A DNA stretch of 64,000 nucleotides from Bacillota bacterium (GTDB taxonomy: Bacteria > Bacillota > SHA-98 > UBA4971): assembly GCA_012842395.1 (NCBI GenBank), contig DUSX01000002.1:186001-250000 (forward strand), written 5' to 3'. Below, one piece after another: positions 7,775 to 16,498 of this stretch. Every line of letters begins with the position of its first letter. Within the stretch, counting starts at the first letter, position 1. The notes beneath the pieces are model-generated. The model saw only the letters and a program-made list of their open reading frames with translations. It ran no database searches and had not been told where the DNA came from. Position numbers and translations under genes: made by a program.

Positions 7775-9283
7775 ATGGGGCTGCGCGTGTACAACACGCT
7801 CACCAGGACAAAGCAGGATTTCGTCCCTCGCACACCCGGGCGGGTGGACATATATCAATGCGGCATCACGCCATACGATTACACGCACATGGGTCATGCC
7901 CGCCAATACGTGTTCTGGGACACGGTCAGGCGGTATCTTAAATGGCGGGGCTTCGAGGTGTTTTGCGTCCAAAACGTCACGGACGTGGACGACAAGATAA
8001 TCGCCAAAGCGAACGAACGGGGCACCACGCCGGCGGACATCGCCACGCAGTACCACGAAGATTTCCTGGACGTCATGGACAGGCTCGGTGTCCAGAGGCC
8101 CGATGTGTTCCCCAAGGTCACTGACCATATACAGGACATCATTCGTGTCATAGCCGGCCTTGTTGAGAAAGGCTATGCTTACCAGGCGGATGGCGATGTG
8201 TTTTTCGATGTCGCACGGTTTCCAAGCTACGGGAAGCTCTCGCGGCGGTCTCCCGATGAGATGCTGGCGGGGGCCCGCGTAGAAGTAAACCCGAAGAAGC
8301 GGAGCGCGATCGACTTTGCCCTCTGGAAAGCCTCGAAGCCGGGCGAGCCCGCATGGGAAAGCCCGTGGGGCCCGGGGCGCCCAGGCTGGCACATCGAATG
8401 CTCCGCGCTTGCACTGAAGTACCTGGGGAGCGGGTTCGACTTTCACGGGGGCGGCGACGAACTCATATTCCCGCACCATGAGAACGAGATAGCGCAGTCC
8501 GAGGCCTATACGGGTCAGGAGCCCTTCGCGCGCTACTTCGTCCACCACGCCATGCTCAACGTGGGCGACGCCAAGATGTCCAAGTCGCTCGGGAACTTCT
8601 TCGCTGTGCGCGACGTGCTGCGCGAGTACGAACCAGGGGTCATCAGGTATTATTTCGCATCGAGGCATTATCGCAGCCCGGCGAACTACGGTGCCGACGA
8701 GCTCGATTCGGCCCGCAGGGCCTACGAGCGCCTGCGCGCCACGTTGGAAGCGGCGAGGCGTTGCCTCGCGGCCCCGCAACGTGGAGGACACGCGGACGGC
8801 ACAGAGCCCGGCGTAACGCCGGCGGCCTCCGCAGCGCGCGACGAGGCTGCGACTCGGGCGGAAAACTCACCAACCGATGAACTCTCCGAAGCCGCACGCG
8901 GGGCACGGGAGAAGTTCATACAGGGAATGGACGACGATTTCAATACCGCTGTCGCGCTCGCGGCGATCCACGACCTCGCGAGGTGTGTCAACGATGTGTT
9001 GCATTCAGGCAGCGAGGTGGACCGTTCGGCGCTTCAGCTTGCGGTGGGTGCCATGGAGGAGCTCGGCGGCATCCTCGGCCTGTTCCGCGAGGAGGGAGAC
9101 GGCGGCACGAGCGGGGAGGCCGAGACCGTGGAAGGCCTTGTAAAGCTCTTGGTGGACGTGCGCGGGGAGCTTCGCGCCAAGAGAGAGTGGGCGCTCGCGG
9201 ACAGGATACGGGGCGGCCTTCGCGACTTGGGGATCATACTCGAAGATACCCCGTCGGGCACGGTGTGGAAGCGCGAGAGATGA
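7775..9283 (+). CDS. cysS: Cysteinyl-tRNA synthetase
   Basis: 502 residues. Class I synthetase that charges tRNA-Cys. Cys29 in YQCGITPYDYTHMGHAR begins the zinc site and the HIGH-type signature; HIECSALALKYLG and HHENEIAQSEA hold the other zinc ligands, and KMSKSLGN is the KMSKS loop. The C-terminal anticodon-binding part contains a low-complexity Ala/Arg/Glu-rich insert of about 35 residues around 340-375. The ATG at 7775 follows GGAAGGAGGG with 6-base spacing; an upstream in-phase extension is not supported. The stop overlaps mrnC (ATGA), as in the cysS-mrnC-rlmB order of other Bacillota. Confidence 0.96.
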   Translation: MGLRVYNTLTRTKQDFVPRTPGRVDIYQCGITPYDYTHMGHARQYVFWDTVRRYLKWRGFEVFCVQNVTDVDDKIIAKANERGTTPADIATQYHEDFLDVMDRLGVQRPDVFPKVTDHIQDIIRVIAGLVEKGYAYQADGDVFFDVARFPSYGKLSRRSPDEMLAGARVEVNPKKRSAIDFALWKASKPGEPAWESPWGPGRPGWHIECSALALKYLGSGFDFHGGGDELIFPHHENEIAQSEAYTGQEPFARYFVHHAMLNVGDAKMSKSLGNFFAVRDVLREYEPGVIRYYFASRHYRSPANYGADELDSARRAYERLRATLEAARRCLAAPQRGGHADGTEPGVTPAASAARDEAATRAENSPTDELSEAARGAREKFIQGMDDDFNTAVALAAIHDLARCVNDVLHSGSEVDRSALQLAVGAMEELGGILGLFREEGDGGTSGEAETVEGLVKLLVDVRGELRAKREWALADRIRGGLRDLGIILEDTPSGTVWKRER

Positions 9284-9702
9284 CGACACCGACCTCCAGG
9301 GCTGACCAAGTGGAGAGGCTCCCCGCAGGCGTGCTGGCTTACGTCGGCGACGCTGTGTACGAGCTCTACGTCCGCGTTCGCCTCGTGCAGGGCGGCCTGC
9401 GCGACCTCGACGAGCTGCATAGGGGGGCTGTCATGCGGGTGAGCGCGAAAGCCCAGGCCCGCACCCTGGCGCAGCTAGATACGTTTCTCCGTTCAGATGA
9501 GCTGGAGGTGGCAAGGCGCGCGCGGAATGCCCATACCGGCCGTGGCCCCAGGAACGCGGCGGTCCTCGACTACAGGCATTCCACGGGATTCGAGGCTGTG
9601 CTGGGATATCTTTACTTATTGGGCCGCGAGGAGCGGCTCCGAGAGGTGATCGAAAAGGCGCTGACCATTGCGGACGCGCCTCCGGGAGGTCCGGGGCAAT
9701 GA
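9280..9702 (+). CDS. mrnC: Mini-ribonuclease 3
   Basis: 140 residues: an RNase III catalytic domain without the double-stranded RNA-binding domain. GVLAYVGDAVYELYVR carries the acidic metal-binding signature, and RNAHTGRGPRNA follows, with a closing GFEAVLGYLYLLGREERL. In Bacillus the enzyme matures 23S rRNA ends. The ATG overlaps the cysS stop and its own stop overlaps the thyX start, so the three genes are translationally coupled. Confidence 0.95.
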   Translation: MTTPTSRADQVERLPAGVLAYVGDAVYELYVRVRLVQGGLRDLDELHRGAVMRVSAKAQARTLAQLDTFLRSDELEVARRARNAHTGRGPRNAAVLDYRHSTGFEAVLGYLYLLGREERLREVIEKALTIADAPPGGPGQ

Positions 9703-10433
9703 AAGTCGTACTAGTAAGTCACACACCGAATCCCGAAAGGGTCGTGGCGGTCGCGGCGAGGCAGTGCTACTCCGCGCTCGAAGCCGCCGAGCTCACGGAG
9801 GGGCTATCCGACGAGAAGGTGGGCGAACTCATTAGGACCATCATCGAGGCGGGACATCTCTCCCCTACTGAGCATGCCTCGTTTACGTTCGCCATTGAGG
9901 GCGTGAGCCGAGCTCTCAGCCATCAGCTCGTGAGACACCGCATAGCATCGTATTCACAGCAATCCCAACGCTACGTGAACGAACAGGGCTTTGCCTATGT
10001 TGTTCCCCCCTCGGTTGCGGCGAACCCCAGGGCGCGGACGCTCTTCGAACGGCATATGGAGGAGGCTCGCGAGACGTACCGGGAGCTTGCGAAGCTCGTG
10101 CCCAGGGAGGACGCGAGATTTGTCCTGCCGAACGCGTGTGAAACGCGGCTCGTGATGACCATGAATTGCCGGAGCCTCTACAATTTCTTCGAACGGCGTC
10201 TTTGCGAACGGGCGCAGTGGGAGATACGTGAGCTTGCCAAGGAGATGCTCGAACGCGTCCGGGAAGTCGCGCCGCGGTTGTTTTCATGGGTGGGTCCACC
10301 TTGCGAGATGCGGGGCTACTGCCCGGAAGGCAAGATGTCCTGCGGCCGGGTGGAGCAGGCAAGCCGACATCTCATAGCGGCAGCGGATGTCGCGAAGAAT
10401 AACAGCGGGGCCGGTGGCGATGGGAGAGGGTGA
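9699..10433 (+). CDS. thyX: Flavin-dependent thymidylate synthase
   Basis: 244 residues. ThyX makes dTMP from dUMP with FAD, NADPH and methylenetetrahydrofolate. The family signature RHRxxSxxxxS is present as RHRIASYSQQSQRY beginning at residue 79. EHASFTFAIEGVSRALSHQLVRHR precedes it in shorter blocks (EHASFTFAIEG, SHQLVRHR), and CETRLVMTMNCRSLYNFF lies near the end. It overlaps mrnC by ATGA. Its position between mrnC and rlmB is common in Clostridia. Confidence 0.96.
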   Translation: MKVVLVSHTPNPERVVAVAARQCYSALEAAELTEGLSDEKVGELIRTIIEAGHLSPTEHASFTFAIEGVSRALSHQLVRHRIASYSQQSQRYVNEQGFAYVVPPSVAANPRARTLFERHMEEARETYRELAKLVPREDARFVLPNACETRLVMTMNCRSLYNFFERRLCERAQWEIRELAKEMLERVREVAPRLFSWVGPPCEMRGYCPEGKMSCGRVEQASRHLIAAADVAKNNSGAGGDGRG

Positions 10434-11256
10434 AGTGGGCCGCCCGAGACGAAGTCGGCCCCTTGAAGAAAGCGAACGCGGCAGGCCCGTGGCAGCGCCG
10501 GAAGAGCGTGAGCGCGGGGCCACGCTCATGGGCCGCAACCCCGTCATCGAGGCGCTTCGGTCTGGCCGCCCGCTCACGAAGATCATGATCGCTAAAGGGA
10601 TTGAGCCCGGGTTCGCCACGCTCGTCAGGTCCCTCGCGCGCGGCGCAGGCGTGCCTGTGATAGAAACTGGGCGGTCTGCGCTGGATGCGTTCGTGGACGG
10701 GCAGCCTCACCAGGGCGTGGTGGCCGTGGGAGCGGCCGCTAGGTACCACGAGGTGGACGACCTCCTGAAGCTGGCCGAAGGGACCGGGCAGGCGCTCATC
10801 GTCGTGCTCGATGGGATTGAGGATCCGCGCAACCTGGGGGCCATCATCAGGACGTGCGATGCCGTGGGCGCAACGGGTGTGATCGTGCCCAAGCGCAGAG
10901 CGTGCGGCCTAACAGCCGCTGTGGCTCGCGCGTCCGCAGGCGCGGTGGAGTATGTCCCGTGCGCCAGGACCGCAAACCTCGCACGCGAGGTGGAAAGGCT
11001 CAAGGAGCACGGCTTCTGGGTTTTCGGTGCCGATGCGTCAGCCACCACGACCATCTACGAGGCGGACTTCACGGGCAGGGTCGCGCTTGTCATCGGGTCC
11101 GAAGGGGGCGGGATATCGCGCTTGCTTGCGGAGAAGTGCGATTTCCTTGTGAGGATCCCCATGGCCGGCCGGGTGTCGTCTCTGAACGCATCGGTCGCCG
11201 CTGCGGTTGTCATGTTTGAGGCACTGCGTCAGCGGGAGGCGGCGAGAGGGGACTAA
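10420..11256 (+). CDS. rlmB: 23S rRNA (guanosine-2'-O-)-methyltransferase, SpoU/TrmH family
   Basis: About 278 residues. The N-terminal substrate-binding domain begins at MGRNPVIEALRSGRPLTKIM, and the SPOUT catalytic domain has VLDGIEDPRNLGAIIRTCD, ALVIGSEGGGISRLL and MAGRVSSLNASVAAAVV, the three SpoU motifs that form the knotted SAM site. It methylates a ribose in 23S rRNA. The start is uncertain: ATG 10420 overlaps thyX by 14 bases, GTG 10435 follows GAGAGGGTGAA, and ATG 10528 would give the minimal domain; the first 36 residues are charged and low-complexity. Confidence 0.92.
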   Translation: MGEGEVGRPRRSRPLEESERGRPVAAPEERERGATLMGRNPVIEALRSGRPLTKIMIAKGIEPGFATLVRSLARGAGVPVIETGRSALDAFVDGQPHQGVVAVGAAARYHEVDDLLKLAEGTGQALIVVLDGIEDPRNLGAIIRTCDAVGATGVIVPKRRACGLTAAVARASAGAVEYVPCARTANLAREVERLKEHGFWVFGADASATTTIYEADFTGRVALVIGSEGGGISRLLAEKCDFLVRIPMAGRVSSLNASVAAAVVMFEALRQREAARGD

Positions 11257-11260
11257 CCTT

Positions 11261-12637
11261 GTGGTGAGGCTCCGTCTTGCTAGAGTTGTCTGCGGAATCA
11301 TCCTGGTAGGCGCCTGCCTAGTGGCCGGGACGGCCCTCGGTGCGGGCGCGTTCTTTTGTGGAAGCGGAGGACGGGTTGCGCCCGGGGTGTGTCTCGGGGG
11401 CCTCGAGGTTGGCGGGGCGACTTCGGCTGAGGTGGCCGACATTGCGGCGCGCGTGGCGGCCCTCGCGAATGAGAAACCGATCGTGCTGATCCACAGAGAC
11501 CAACGTTGGGAGCGCGACCTTAAGAGTCTGGGTGCGGAGTGCGACCCCGACGAGCTCGCGAGGCGCCTCATGGAAGTGGGTAGGAGAGGGGGCGTGGCGC
11601 GGAGGGTGCAGGAGCTCGCAGCGGCTGCCCTGGCCGGGCGGAACGTGGGCGTGGTCACGTACGTGGACGAGGACCGGCTGCTTGAGGCGGTTTTGACCCT
11701 GGCCGCGGAGATCAACGTCGAGGCACGGAATGCCACGTTCGACGTGCGGACGGGACGTCCCGTGCCCGAGAGGCAGGGGCGGAGGCTAGACGTTGCGCAG
11801 GCGGTAGCACGAATACAGGAGGCGCTGGCCCTCGTGGAGCGCTCCGCAGTATTCCTTAACTCCAGGGATGTGCGGCCTCTCACCACCCTTGGAGACCTCG
11901 CGGACCTCGGCATCAGAGAGCTTGTTTCCTCTTACTCGACAACCTTCGATCCCCAGCTTGAGAACAGGGCTCACAACATCCGCCTCGCGTCGGGGCGCAT
12001 TTCCGGGGTGATGGTGCGGCCGGGGGAGGAGTTCTCATTCAACGAGGTGGTTGGGCCGCGGACACGTGAGTTCGGGTTCCTGGAAGCGCCCGAGATCGTG
12101 GAGGACGAATTTAGGCCGGGGATCGGCGGGGGCGTTTGTCAGGTCTCGTCAACGCTGTACAACGCTGCCCTGCTCGCTGACATGAGAATCACAGTGAGGC
12201 AGAGCCATTCCAGGCTGACAGGATACGTCCCGCCTGGGCGCGACGCGACGGTCTACTATGGCCGGCAGGATCTCAGGTTCCGTAACACTGGAAAGACGCC
12301 CGTTCTCATCCTCTCACAGGTGGTCGGGAACAGGATCACTGTGAGCATATTCGGCGACCGGCCAGAGGACCGGGAGGTGCGCATCGTGGCCTCACACCTG
12401 GAGAGCATCGAGCCGGGCGTGCGTGAGATACCAGACGCGGAGCTTGCGGAGGGCGAACGCGTGGTGGAAAGAGAAGGTGCTCCCGGTTGTGAGGTGGTGA
12501 CGGAGCGGCTCGTGATCGTGGGAGGACGGGTCGAAAGACGGGAGGTGCTCTCGAGGGACAGGTACCGCGCCGAGGACACCGTGATCCGTGTCGGGACGAA
12601 GCCTCGCAACACGCCGCGGGGCGCGCAAGAGCGTTGA
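11261..12637 (+). CDS. VanW-family cell-envelope protein with G5 domain
   Basis: 458 residues. An N-terminal membrane segment (VVCGIILVGACLVAG) is followed by a YoaR-like peptidoglycan-binding region with two repeats up to about residue 230 (GLEVGG; DVRTGRPVPERQGRRLD). The VanW domain covers about 240-375 (VRPGEEFSFNEVVGPRT, GGGVCQVSSTLYNAALLA, QSHSRLTGYVPPGRDATVYY). A G5-type segment ends the protein (EGERVVEREGAPG to IRVGTK). The role of VanW is unknown, though it is linked to the cell wall. The GTG at 11261 follows AGAGGGG. It occupies the place where Bacillus has yacP, between rlmB and sigH. Confidence 0.88.
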   Translation: MVRLRLARVVCGIILVGACLVAGTALGAGAFFCGSGGRVAPGVCLGGLEVGGATSAEVADIAARVAALANEKPIVLIHRDQRWERDLKSLGAECDPDELARRLMEVGRRGGVARRVQELAAAALAGRNVGVVTYVDEDRLLEAVLTLAAEINVEARNATFDVRTGRPVPERQGRRLDVAQAVARIQEALALVERSAVFLNSRDVRPLTTLGDLADLGIRELVSSYSTTFDPQLENRAHNIRLASGRISGVMVRPGEEFSFNEVVGPRTREFGFLEAPEIVEDEFRPGIGGGVCQVSSTLYNAALLADMRITVRQSHSRLTGYVPPGRDATVYYGRQDLRFRNTGKTPVLILSQVVGNRITVSIFGDRPEDREVRIVASHLESIEPGVREIPDAELAEGERVVEREGAPGCEVVTERLVIVGGRVERREVLSRDRYRAEDTVIRVGTKPRNTPRGAQER

Positions 12638-12673
12638 CGCCGTTGCAGCGGCTCGCGGTAGCGGGGCGATTCC

Positions 12674-12703
12674 TTGACTTGTCCACGAACGGAAGTGTAT
12701 AAT
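12674..12703 (+). promoter_or_regulatory. Sigma-A type promoter of sigH
   Basis: TTGACT at 12674-12679 and a consensus TATAAT at 12698-12703 with an 18-base spacer, 42 bases before the sigH start. Confidence 0.8.
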
Positions 12704-12745
12704 TTCTACGTAGGTCGAGCGACATCACACCAGGGGGCGATGCTA

Positions 12746-13396
12746 GTGAATGCTGAACCGCAGCGCCAGCCATCTTCTGCGTATGATGACATGCTCGACG
12801 AGGAAATTGTCGAGAGTGCGAGATGCGGGGAAAGATCCGCCGAAGAGTACCTGATCAACAAGTACAAGAACTTCGTCCGCGCCAAGGCGCGCTCCTATTT
12901 TCTCATCGGTGCTGACCGCGAAGACATCGTTCAGGAGGGCATGATAGGGCTCTTCAAGGCCATCAGGGATTTCCGCAGCGATAAACTGGCGTCGTTTCGA
13001 GCGTTCGCGGAGCTCTGCATAACCCGACAGATAATAACTGCGATAAAGACCGCAACCAGACAGAAGCACATCCCCCTGAATTCGTACGTCTCGCTCAACA
13101 AACCCATATACGATGAGGAATCTGACCGCACCTTGCTCGATGTGCTGTCGGGCACGAAGGTCACCGACCCGGAGGAGCTCGTCATAAGCAAGGAAGAGTT
13201 CATGGACATCGAGTCGAAAATGGGCGAGTTCCTCAGCGACCTCGAATGGAAGGTACTTTCGGCGTATCTGGACGGGAAGTCCTATCAAGAGATCGCGGGC
13301 GAGCTACATAGACACGTGAAATCCATAGACAACGCGCTGCAGCGCGTCAAGCGCAAGCTCGAGCGATACATAGAAAAGAGAAACGAAGCGATCTAG
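12746..13396 (+). CDS. sigH: RNA polymerase sporulation sigma factor SigH
   Basis: 216 residues, against 218 in Bacillus. Sigma-70 region 2 is clear (YLINKYKNFVRAKARSYFL, GADREDIVQEGMIGLFKAI, SFRAFAELCITRQIITAIK) and region 4 ends the protein (LSDLEWKVLSAYLDGKSYQE, then HVKSIDNALQRVKRKLE). SigH directs early sporulation and competence-type genes, so its presence argues for an endospore former or a relative of one. GTG 12746 sits 8 bases after AGGGGG; ATG 12740 in the same frame is possible but only 2 bases from it. It has its own promoter. Confidence 0.95.
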   Translation: MNAEPQRQPSSAYDDMLDEEIVESARCGERSAEEYLINKYKNFVRAKARSYFLIGADREDIVQEGMIGLFKAIRDFRSDKLASFRAFAELCITRQIITAIKTATRQKHIPLNSYVSLNKPIYDEESDRTLLDVLSGTKVTDPEELVISKEEFMDIESKMGEFLSDLEWKVLSAYLDGKSYQEIAGELHRHVKSIDNALQRVKRKLERYIEKRNEAI

Positions 13397-13533
13397 TCGG
13401 CGGGGACCAATGCCACGGCGCATCGCCGGCGGGCGCGCTCTTGGCTTTGCGCGCGGCCCGCAGTGAGAAACACTCTGGAGGCGCGGATGGCCGTACGTGA
13501 GGGATGTGGCTGCCAGATACTGGAGCGGGCCGC

Positions 13534-13562
13534 TTGACACGGCGGCGGAGACGGGTTAAGAT
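13534..13562 (+). promoter_or_regulatory. Sigma-A type promoter of tRNA-Thr
   Basis: TTGACA at 13534-13539 and TAAGAT at 13557-13562 with a 17-base spacer, about 70 bases before the tRNA. Confidence 0.75.
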
Positions 13563-13630
13563 CCTAAGCGGATCGCTCTGAAAGACACCTCCGACATTGG
13601 CATGCCGACATGACGCATGCTCGATGTGGT

Positions 13631-13705
13631 GCCGACGTAGCTCAACGGTAGAGCAGCTGATTTGTAATCAGCCGGTTGGCGGTTCAAGTCCGCCCGTCGG
13701 CTCCA
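13631..13705 (+). tRNA. tRNA-Thr (anticodon TGT)
   Basis: Full cloverleaf. The acceptor stem pairs GCCGACG (13631-13637) with CGTCGGC (13695-13701). The anticodon arm is GCTGA-TTTGTAA-TCAGC with anticodon TGT. The T arm contains GGTTCAAGTCC, and CCA is encoded at 13703-13705. A strong promoter precedes it, a terminator follows at 13793, and an integrase remnant lies just beyond. Confidence 0.96.
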
Positions 13706-13792
13706 GCTATTTTGGGGGTTTCGACGCCAGTATCCGGCATTCGCGGCCCGGGCATGGTGCAAATCGGGTGAAAACGCATTCACCGCGTCACA

Positions 13793-13825
13793 AAAGCGCA
13801 GCTACGAGGGCTGCGCTTTCTTTCT
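13793..13825 (+). terminator. Rho-independent terminator after tRNA-Thr
   Basis: AAAGCGCAGC at 13793-13802 pairs with GCTGCGCTTT at 13810-13819 around a 7-base loop, followed by a T-rich tail (CTTTCTT). Confidence 0.75.
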
Positions 13826-13854
13826 TGGAGCGGCAGGTGCGGGGAAGAGGGTGT

Positions 13855-14060
13855 CCGTAGTGGCCCCACCTCATCCTCCATTTCATCCAGCACGTGCCCA
13901 TGCAGATCGAGGGCAATCCCCGTCCCTGAATGCCAGAGACGGGCCGAGACTGTCTTGATCGGCACCCGCGCCGTGATGAGCAAGGCCGCGCTTGTGTGCC
14001 GCAGGTCGTGGACCCTCAATTGTTGCGACCTCGAAAGGGGCTGGTCACCACCGCCAAACC
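13855..14060 (-). pseudogene. Decayed tyrosine recombinase (integrase) C-terminal fragment
   Basis: On the - strand, about 14025 to 13861 encodes LRVHDLRHTSAALLI, then ITARVPIKTVSARLWHSGTG, then ALDLHGHVLDEMEDEV. This matches the C-terminal half of phage and element integrases: the His-x-x-Arg box, the variant of RLGHSS, and the tyrosine box. The nucleophile position reads LDLHGHV, so the catalytic Tyr is replaced by His, and nothing recognisable as integrase precedes the fragment. It lies 150 bases from the 3' end of tRNA-Thr, a typical attachment site. I read it as the relic of an integrated element. Confidence 0.7.
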
Positions 14061-14654
14061 GCTGCCACTTTCCCTTCTTCCGTGACCCCGGTGTCTCTGG
14101 GCGGTCGCGATGGGAAGACACAATGGGAAGAAATGAGAAAACACCCATCCCTTGCCGCGTGCCGGGAGAATGCGTTTTGCGGCCAGCCCTCCTGCAATTG
14201 CTCTCGGGCACACGCCGTGTGCTTCTCTCGGTGGGATCCGCGGCATTCTCTGCAGACGTGGATAGAAGGAAGCGCCGGGCACCGCGCCGCAGCAGATGTC
14301 GCCAGTCACCTTCTTGCAGGCGCCATCGCCTCAGTGGCCTGGTCGCGCATCTCGGGAGACGTGGCCCAGACTTCGAAAGGTCCGGGAGACGCTGTACGAG
14401 GCGTCTTGTCCGGCGCTCGAGGAGATGGCCTGGAAGACGTCCCGCGGGATATGTCTCCAGGAGTCCCCTCGATCCTGAGTATTCCCAGACCTCGGGTCCA
14501 CTAACCCAGTTAACCCAACCAATCCAGCCAACCCAGCTGACCCGAGCGGGCCGAGTAACCCGAGCCTTTTGCGTCGCCTCTTCAGGCGCGGCCTCGTCCC
14601 GTCGTGCGACGCGACGACTTGGCTACACCCGCCGTGGGTCTGTCATGCCTATCG
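14061..14654. other. Non-coding stretch beside the integrase relic
   Basis: 594 bases with frames but no protein I recognise. Bases 14500-14570 form a degenerate tandem repeat of about 9 bases (AACCCAGCT-like units). With the integrase fragment upstream, this looks like decayed element DNA, but I can identify no other gene remnant. Confidence 0.4.
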
Positions 14655-15959
14655 TCAGTGCCTTGCGAACTCCTCGACCGCTTCGAGCAGGCGCTCCACT
14701 TCTTCCATGGTGTTGTAAGGCGCCATGCCGACCCTCACAACGCCGCCGGCCTTGGCGAGGCCCAGGCGTTCGATCAAGGTCGTGGCATAGAAGTCGCCGT
14801 GCCATACGAAAATACCGCGTTGCCCGAGGAATCTCGCGACGTCCAACGGGCGCCGTCCTTCTATCGTGAACGACACAGTCGGCGTCCGCTCGGCTTGTGC
14901 GGGGAGACCATATACAGTGACTTTGCGGATGCTTGCCAGCCCGTCCATGAGCCTGGAGAAAAGCGGCCGCTCATGCAGTTCGATGGCGCGTAGGCCCGCG
15001 AGGATGCGTGACCTCCGTTCACTCCGTTCGCTCGCCCCTTCCGGATGAGCCTGCAGGCCCCGGGCAGTCTTAGCGCCGTCGTTATGTCCTTCGACTCCCT
15101 CAGCAGCGTCACCGAGGCTGGCTATAAACTCCAAAGCCTCGATAACACCGGCTATGCCTTCGTGGTTGAGGGTGCCTGTCTCTATCTTGTAAGGAGCGGC
15201 GGGGTTCTGCGGACGTACCTTGTATGTGACCAGGCGCCCGAACACGTCGCGCCGACCGTACATGATGCCTATGTGCGGCCCGAAGAACTTGTAAGCGGAG
15301 CACAACAAGAAGTCGCATTCGATGTCACGTACGTCGATCACGCCGTGCGGTGCATAGTGAACCGCGTCAACGACGCACAGAGCCCCGACGGAGTGGGCGA
15401 GGGCAGATGCGCGCCTCACGTCGTTGATGGTTCCCACCGCATTCGATGCGTACCCGAGCGCCACAACCTTGGTTCGGTCGGTGATCGCCCGTTCCAGGTC
15501 GTCATAGTCGAGTGTGCACTCGGGGATGTTCACGCGCACGGATCGCACAACCACACCCTTCTCTTCAAGAGCTTGCCAGGGGCTGCGGTTCGCCTCGTGG
15601 TCAAGGTCAGTGATGACGATCTCATCACCGGGCGCGAGCGCGCGTCCTATGGCACGCGAAAGCGCGAAGTTCAGCGTGGTCATGTTCGGACCGAACGCGA
15701 TCTCGTCGGCGTAGACGGCGCCGAGCATGTCTGCCACAGCCTGCCGCGCTGCCGAGATGATTTCGTCTGTGCGCTGGCTGGTCACGAACTCACCATGGCA
15801 GTTCGCGTTCGCTTCTCTGAAGTACCGCGTGACCGCCTCGATCACCCTTGTCGGCACCTGGGTTCCGCCTGGGCCGTCGAAATAGGCCGCAACGTTTCCG
15901 TTCACCCGAAGCGCAAGCGATGGGAATTCCCTCCTGCACGAAGAGAGATCGACGCTCAT
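14655..15959 (-). CDS. Cysteine desulfurase-like PLP-dependent protein (class V aminotransferase fold)
   Basis: 434 residues from an ATG at 15959 preceded by a GGAGGCAGCAG-type site. FDGPGGTQVP near the N-terminus, DEIVITDLDHEANRSPW (PLP-facing His), VVDAVHYAPHGVIDV (PLP-binding Asp) and LLCSAYKFFGPHIG with the Schiff-base Lys mark the class V family. GTLNHEGIAGVIEALEFI follows. It fits the cysteine-desulfurase-like subgroup better than true IscS or SufS, and I see no clear active-site Cys loop, so the substrate is uncertain. It is the only long gene on the - strand and lies alone between two tRNA loci. Confidence 0.88.
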   Translation of the reverse strand: MSVDLSSCRREFPSLALRVNGNVAAYFDGPGGTQVPTRVIEAVTRYFREANANCHGEFVTSQRTDEIISAARQAVADMLGAVYADEIAFGPNMTTLNFALSRAIGRALAPGDEIVITDLDHEANRSPWQALEEKGVVVRSVRVNIPECTLDYDDLERAITDRTKVVALGYASNAVGTINDVRRASALAHSVGALCVVDAVHYAPHGVIDVRDIECDFLLCSAYKFFGPHIGIMYGRRDVFGRLVTYKVRPQNPAAPYKIETGTLNHEGIAGVIEALEFIASLGDAAEGVEGHNDGAKTARGLQAHPEGASERSERRSRILAGLRAIELHERPLFSRLMDGLASIRKVTVYGLPAQAERTPTVSFTIEGRRPLDVARFLGQRGIFVWHGDFYATTLIERLGLAKAGGVVRVGMAPYNTMEEVERLLEAVEEFARH

Positions 15960-16498
15960 GAGCTGCTGCCTCCTTCTCGATTCCTGTCCTTCATGTGCCT
16001 TCCAGACCGTCGCAGGATTCGTGCGCAATGGGCCGGCCTCAGCGCTTGGCGCCTAACCGCTTCCCGCCACGCGGTCTGAACCTGCGCGTTCGCTTAGGTG
16101 GCTCATGACATGTCTTCGGCGGGGATGCCGCGAGTCCTGCTGCCGGCGATGCCGCGATCACCCCACTGTCGGCGGCACAAGTCACTGGACACGTCCGTGC
16201 GGCCTTGCGGCCGAAGCGAAGGTCGCGCCGTGACGCGCCCGACGCGCCTAGTGCGTGGCTCGTCAGCGTGCCCACGCGGGGCGGCTAGAAGGCACACACG
16301 AGGCGGATGATACTTGCGTACGGGTGGTCTCTATGGTAATATAATAAACGCAGCGCGGGGCGTTGCCTCAGGGTGGGGCGCAGATGCTGTGATGAGCACC
16401 CCGGGTCCGCGCTGAATCCCATGAATGTGCCCTAGGCACGTGCCCCAATTGTGCGGTCGCGGGCCGCGTTGAGTCGAGAAGTCGTCGAGATGTTTTGT
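15960..16498. other. Intergenic region upstream of the tRNA cluster
   Basis: 539 bases without a supported gene, between the divergent desulfurase-like gene and tRNA-Tyr. It contains the tRNA promoter at 16314-16342; the remainder is GC-rich with no recognisable product. Confidence 0.45.
16314..16342 (+). promoter_or_regulatory. Probable promoter of the tRNA-Tyr/Gly/Thr cluster
   Basis: TTGCGT at 16314-16319 and TAATAT at 16337-16342 with a 17-base spacer. An overlapping TATAAT lies at 16340-16345 with a 20-base spacer. The leader would be about 150 bases. Confidence 0.55.

Noticed and set aside
7457-8791. Long minus-strand open frame (444 codons) across cysS
   Set aside because: It mirrors codon structure of a clear cysteinyl-tRNA synthetase in GC-rich DNA and shows no family motif.
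13992-14504. Plus-strand frame of 170 codons beside the integrase relic
   Set aside because: It is antisense to the integrase fragment for part of its length and has no recognisable domain.
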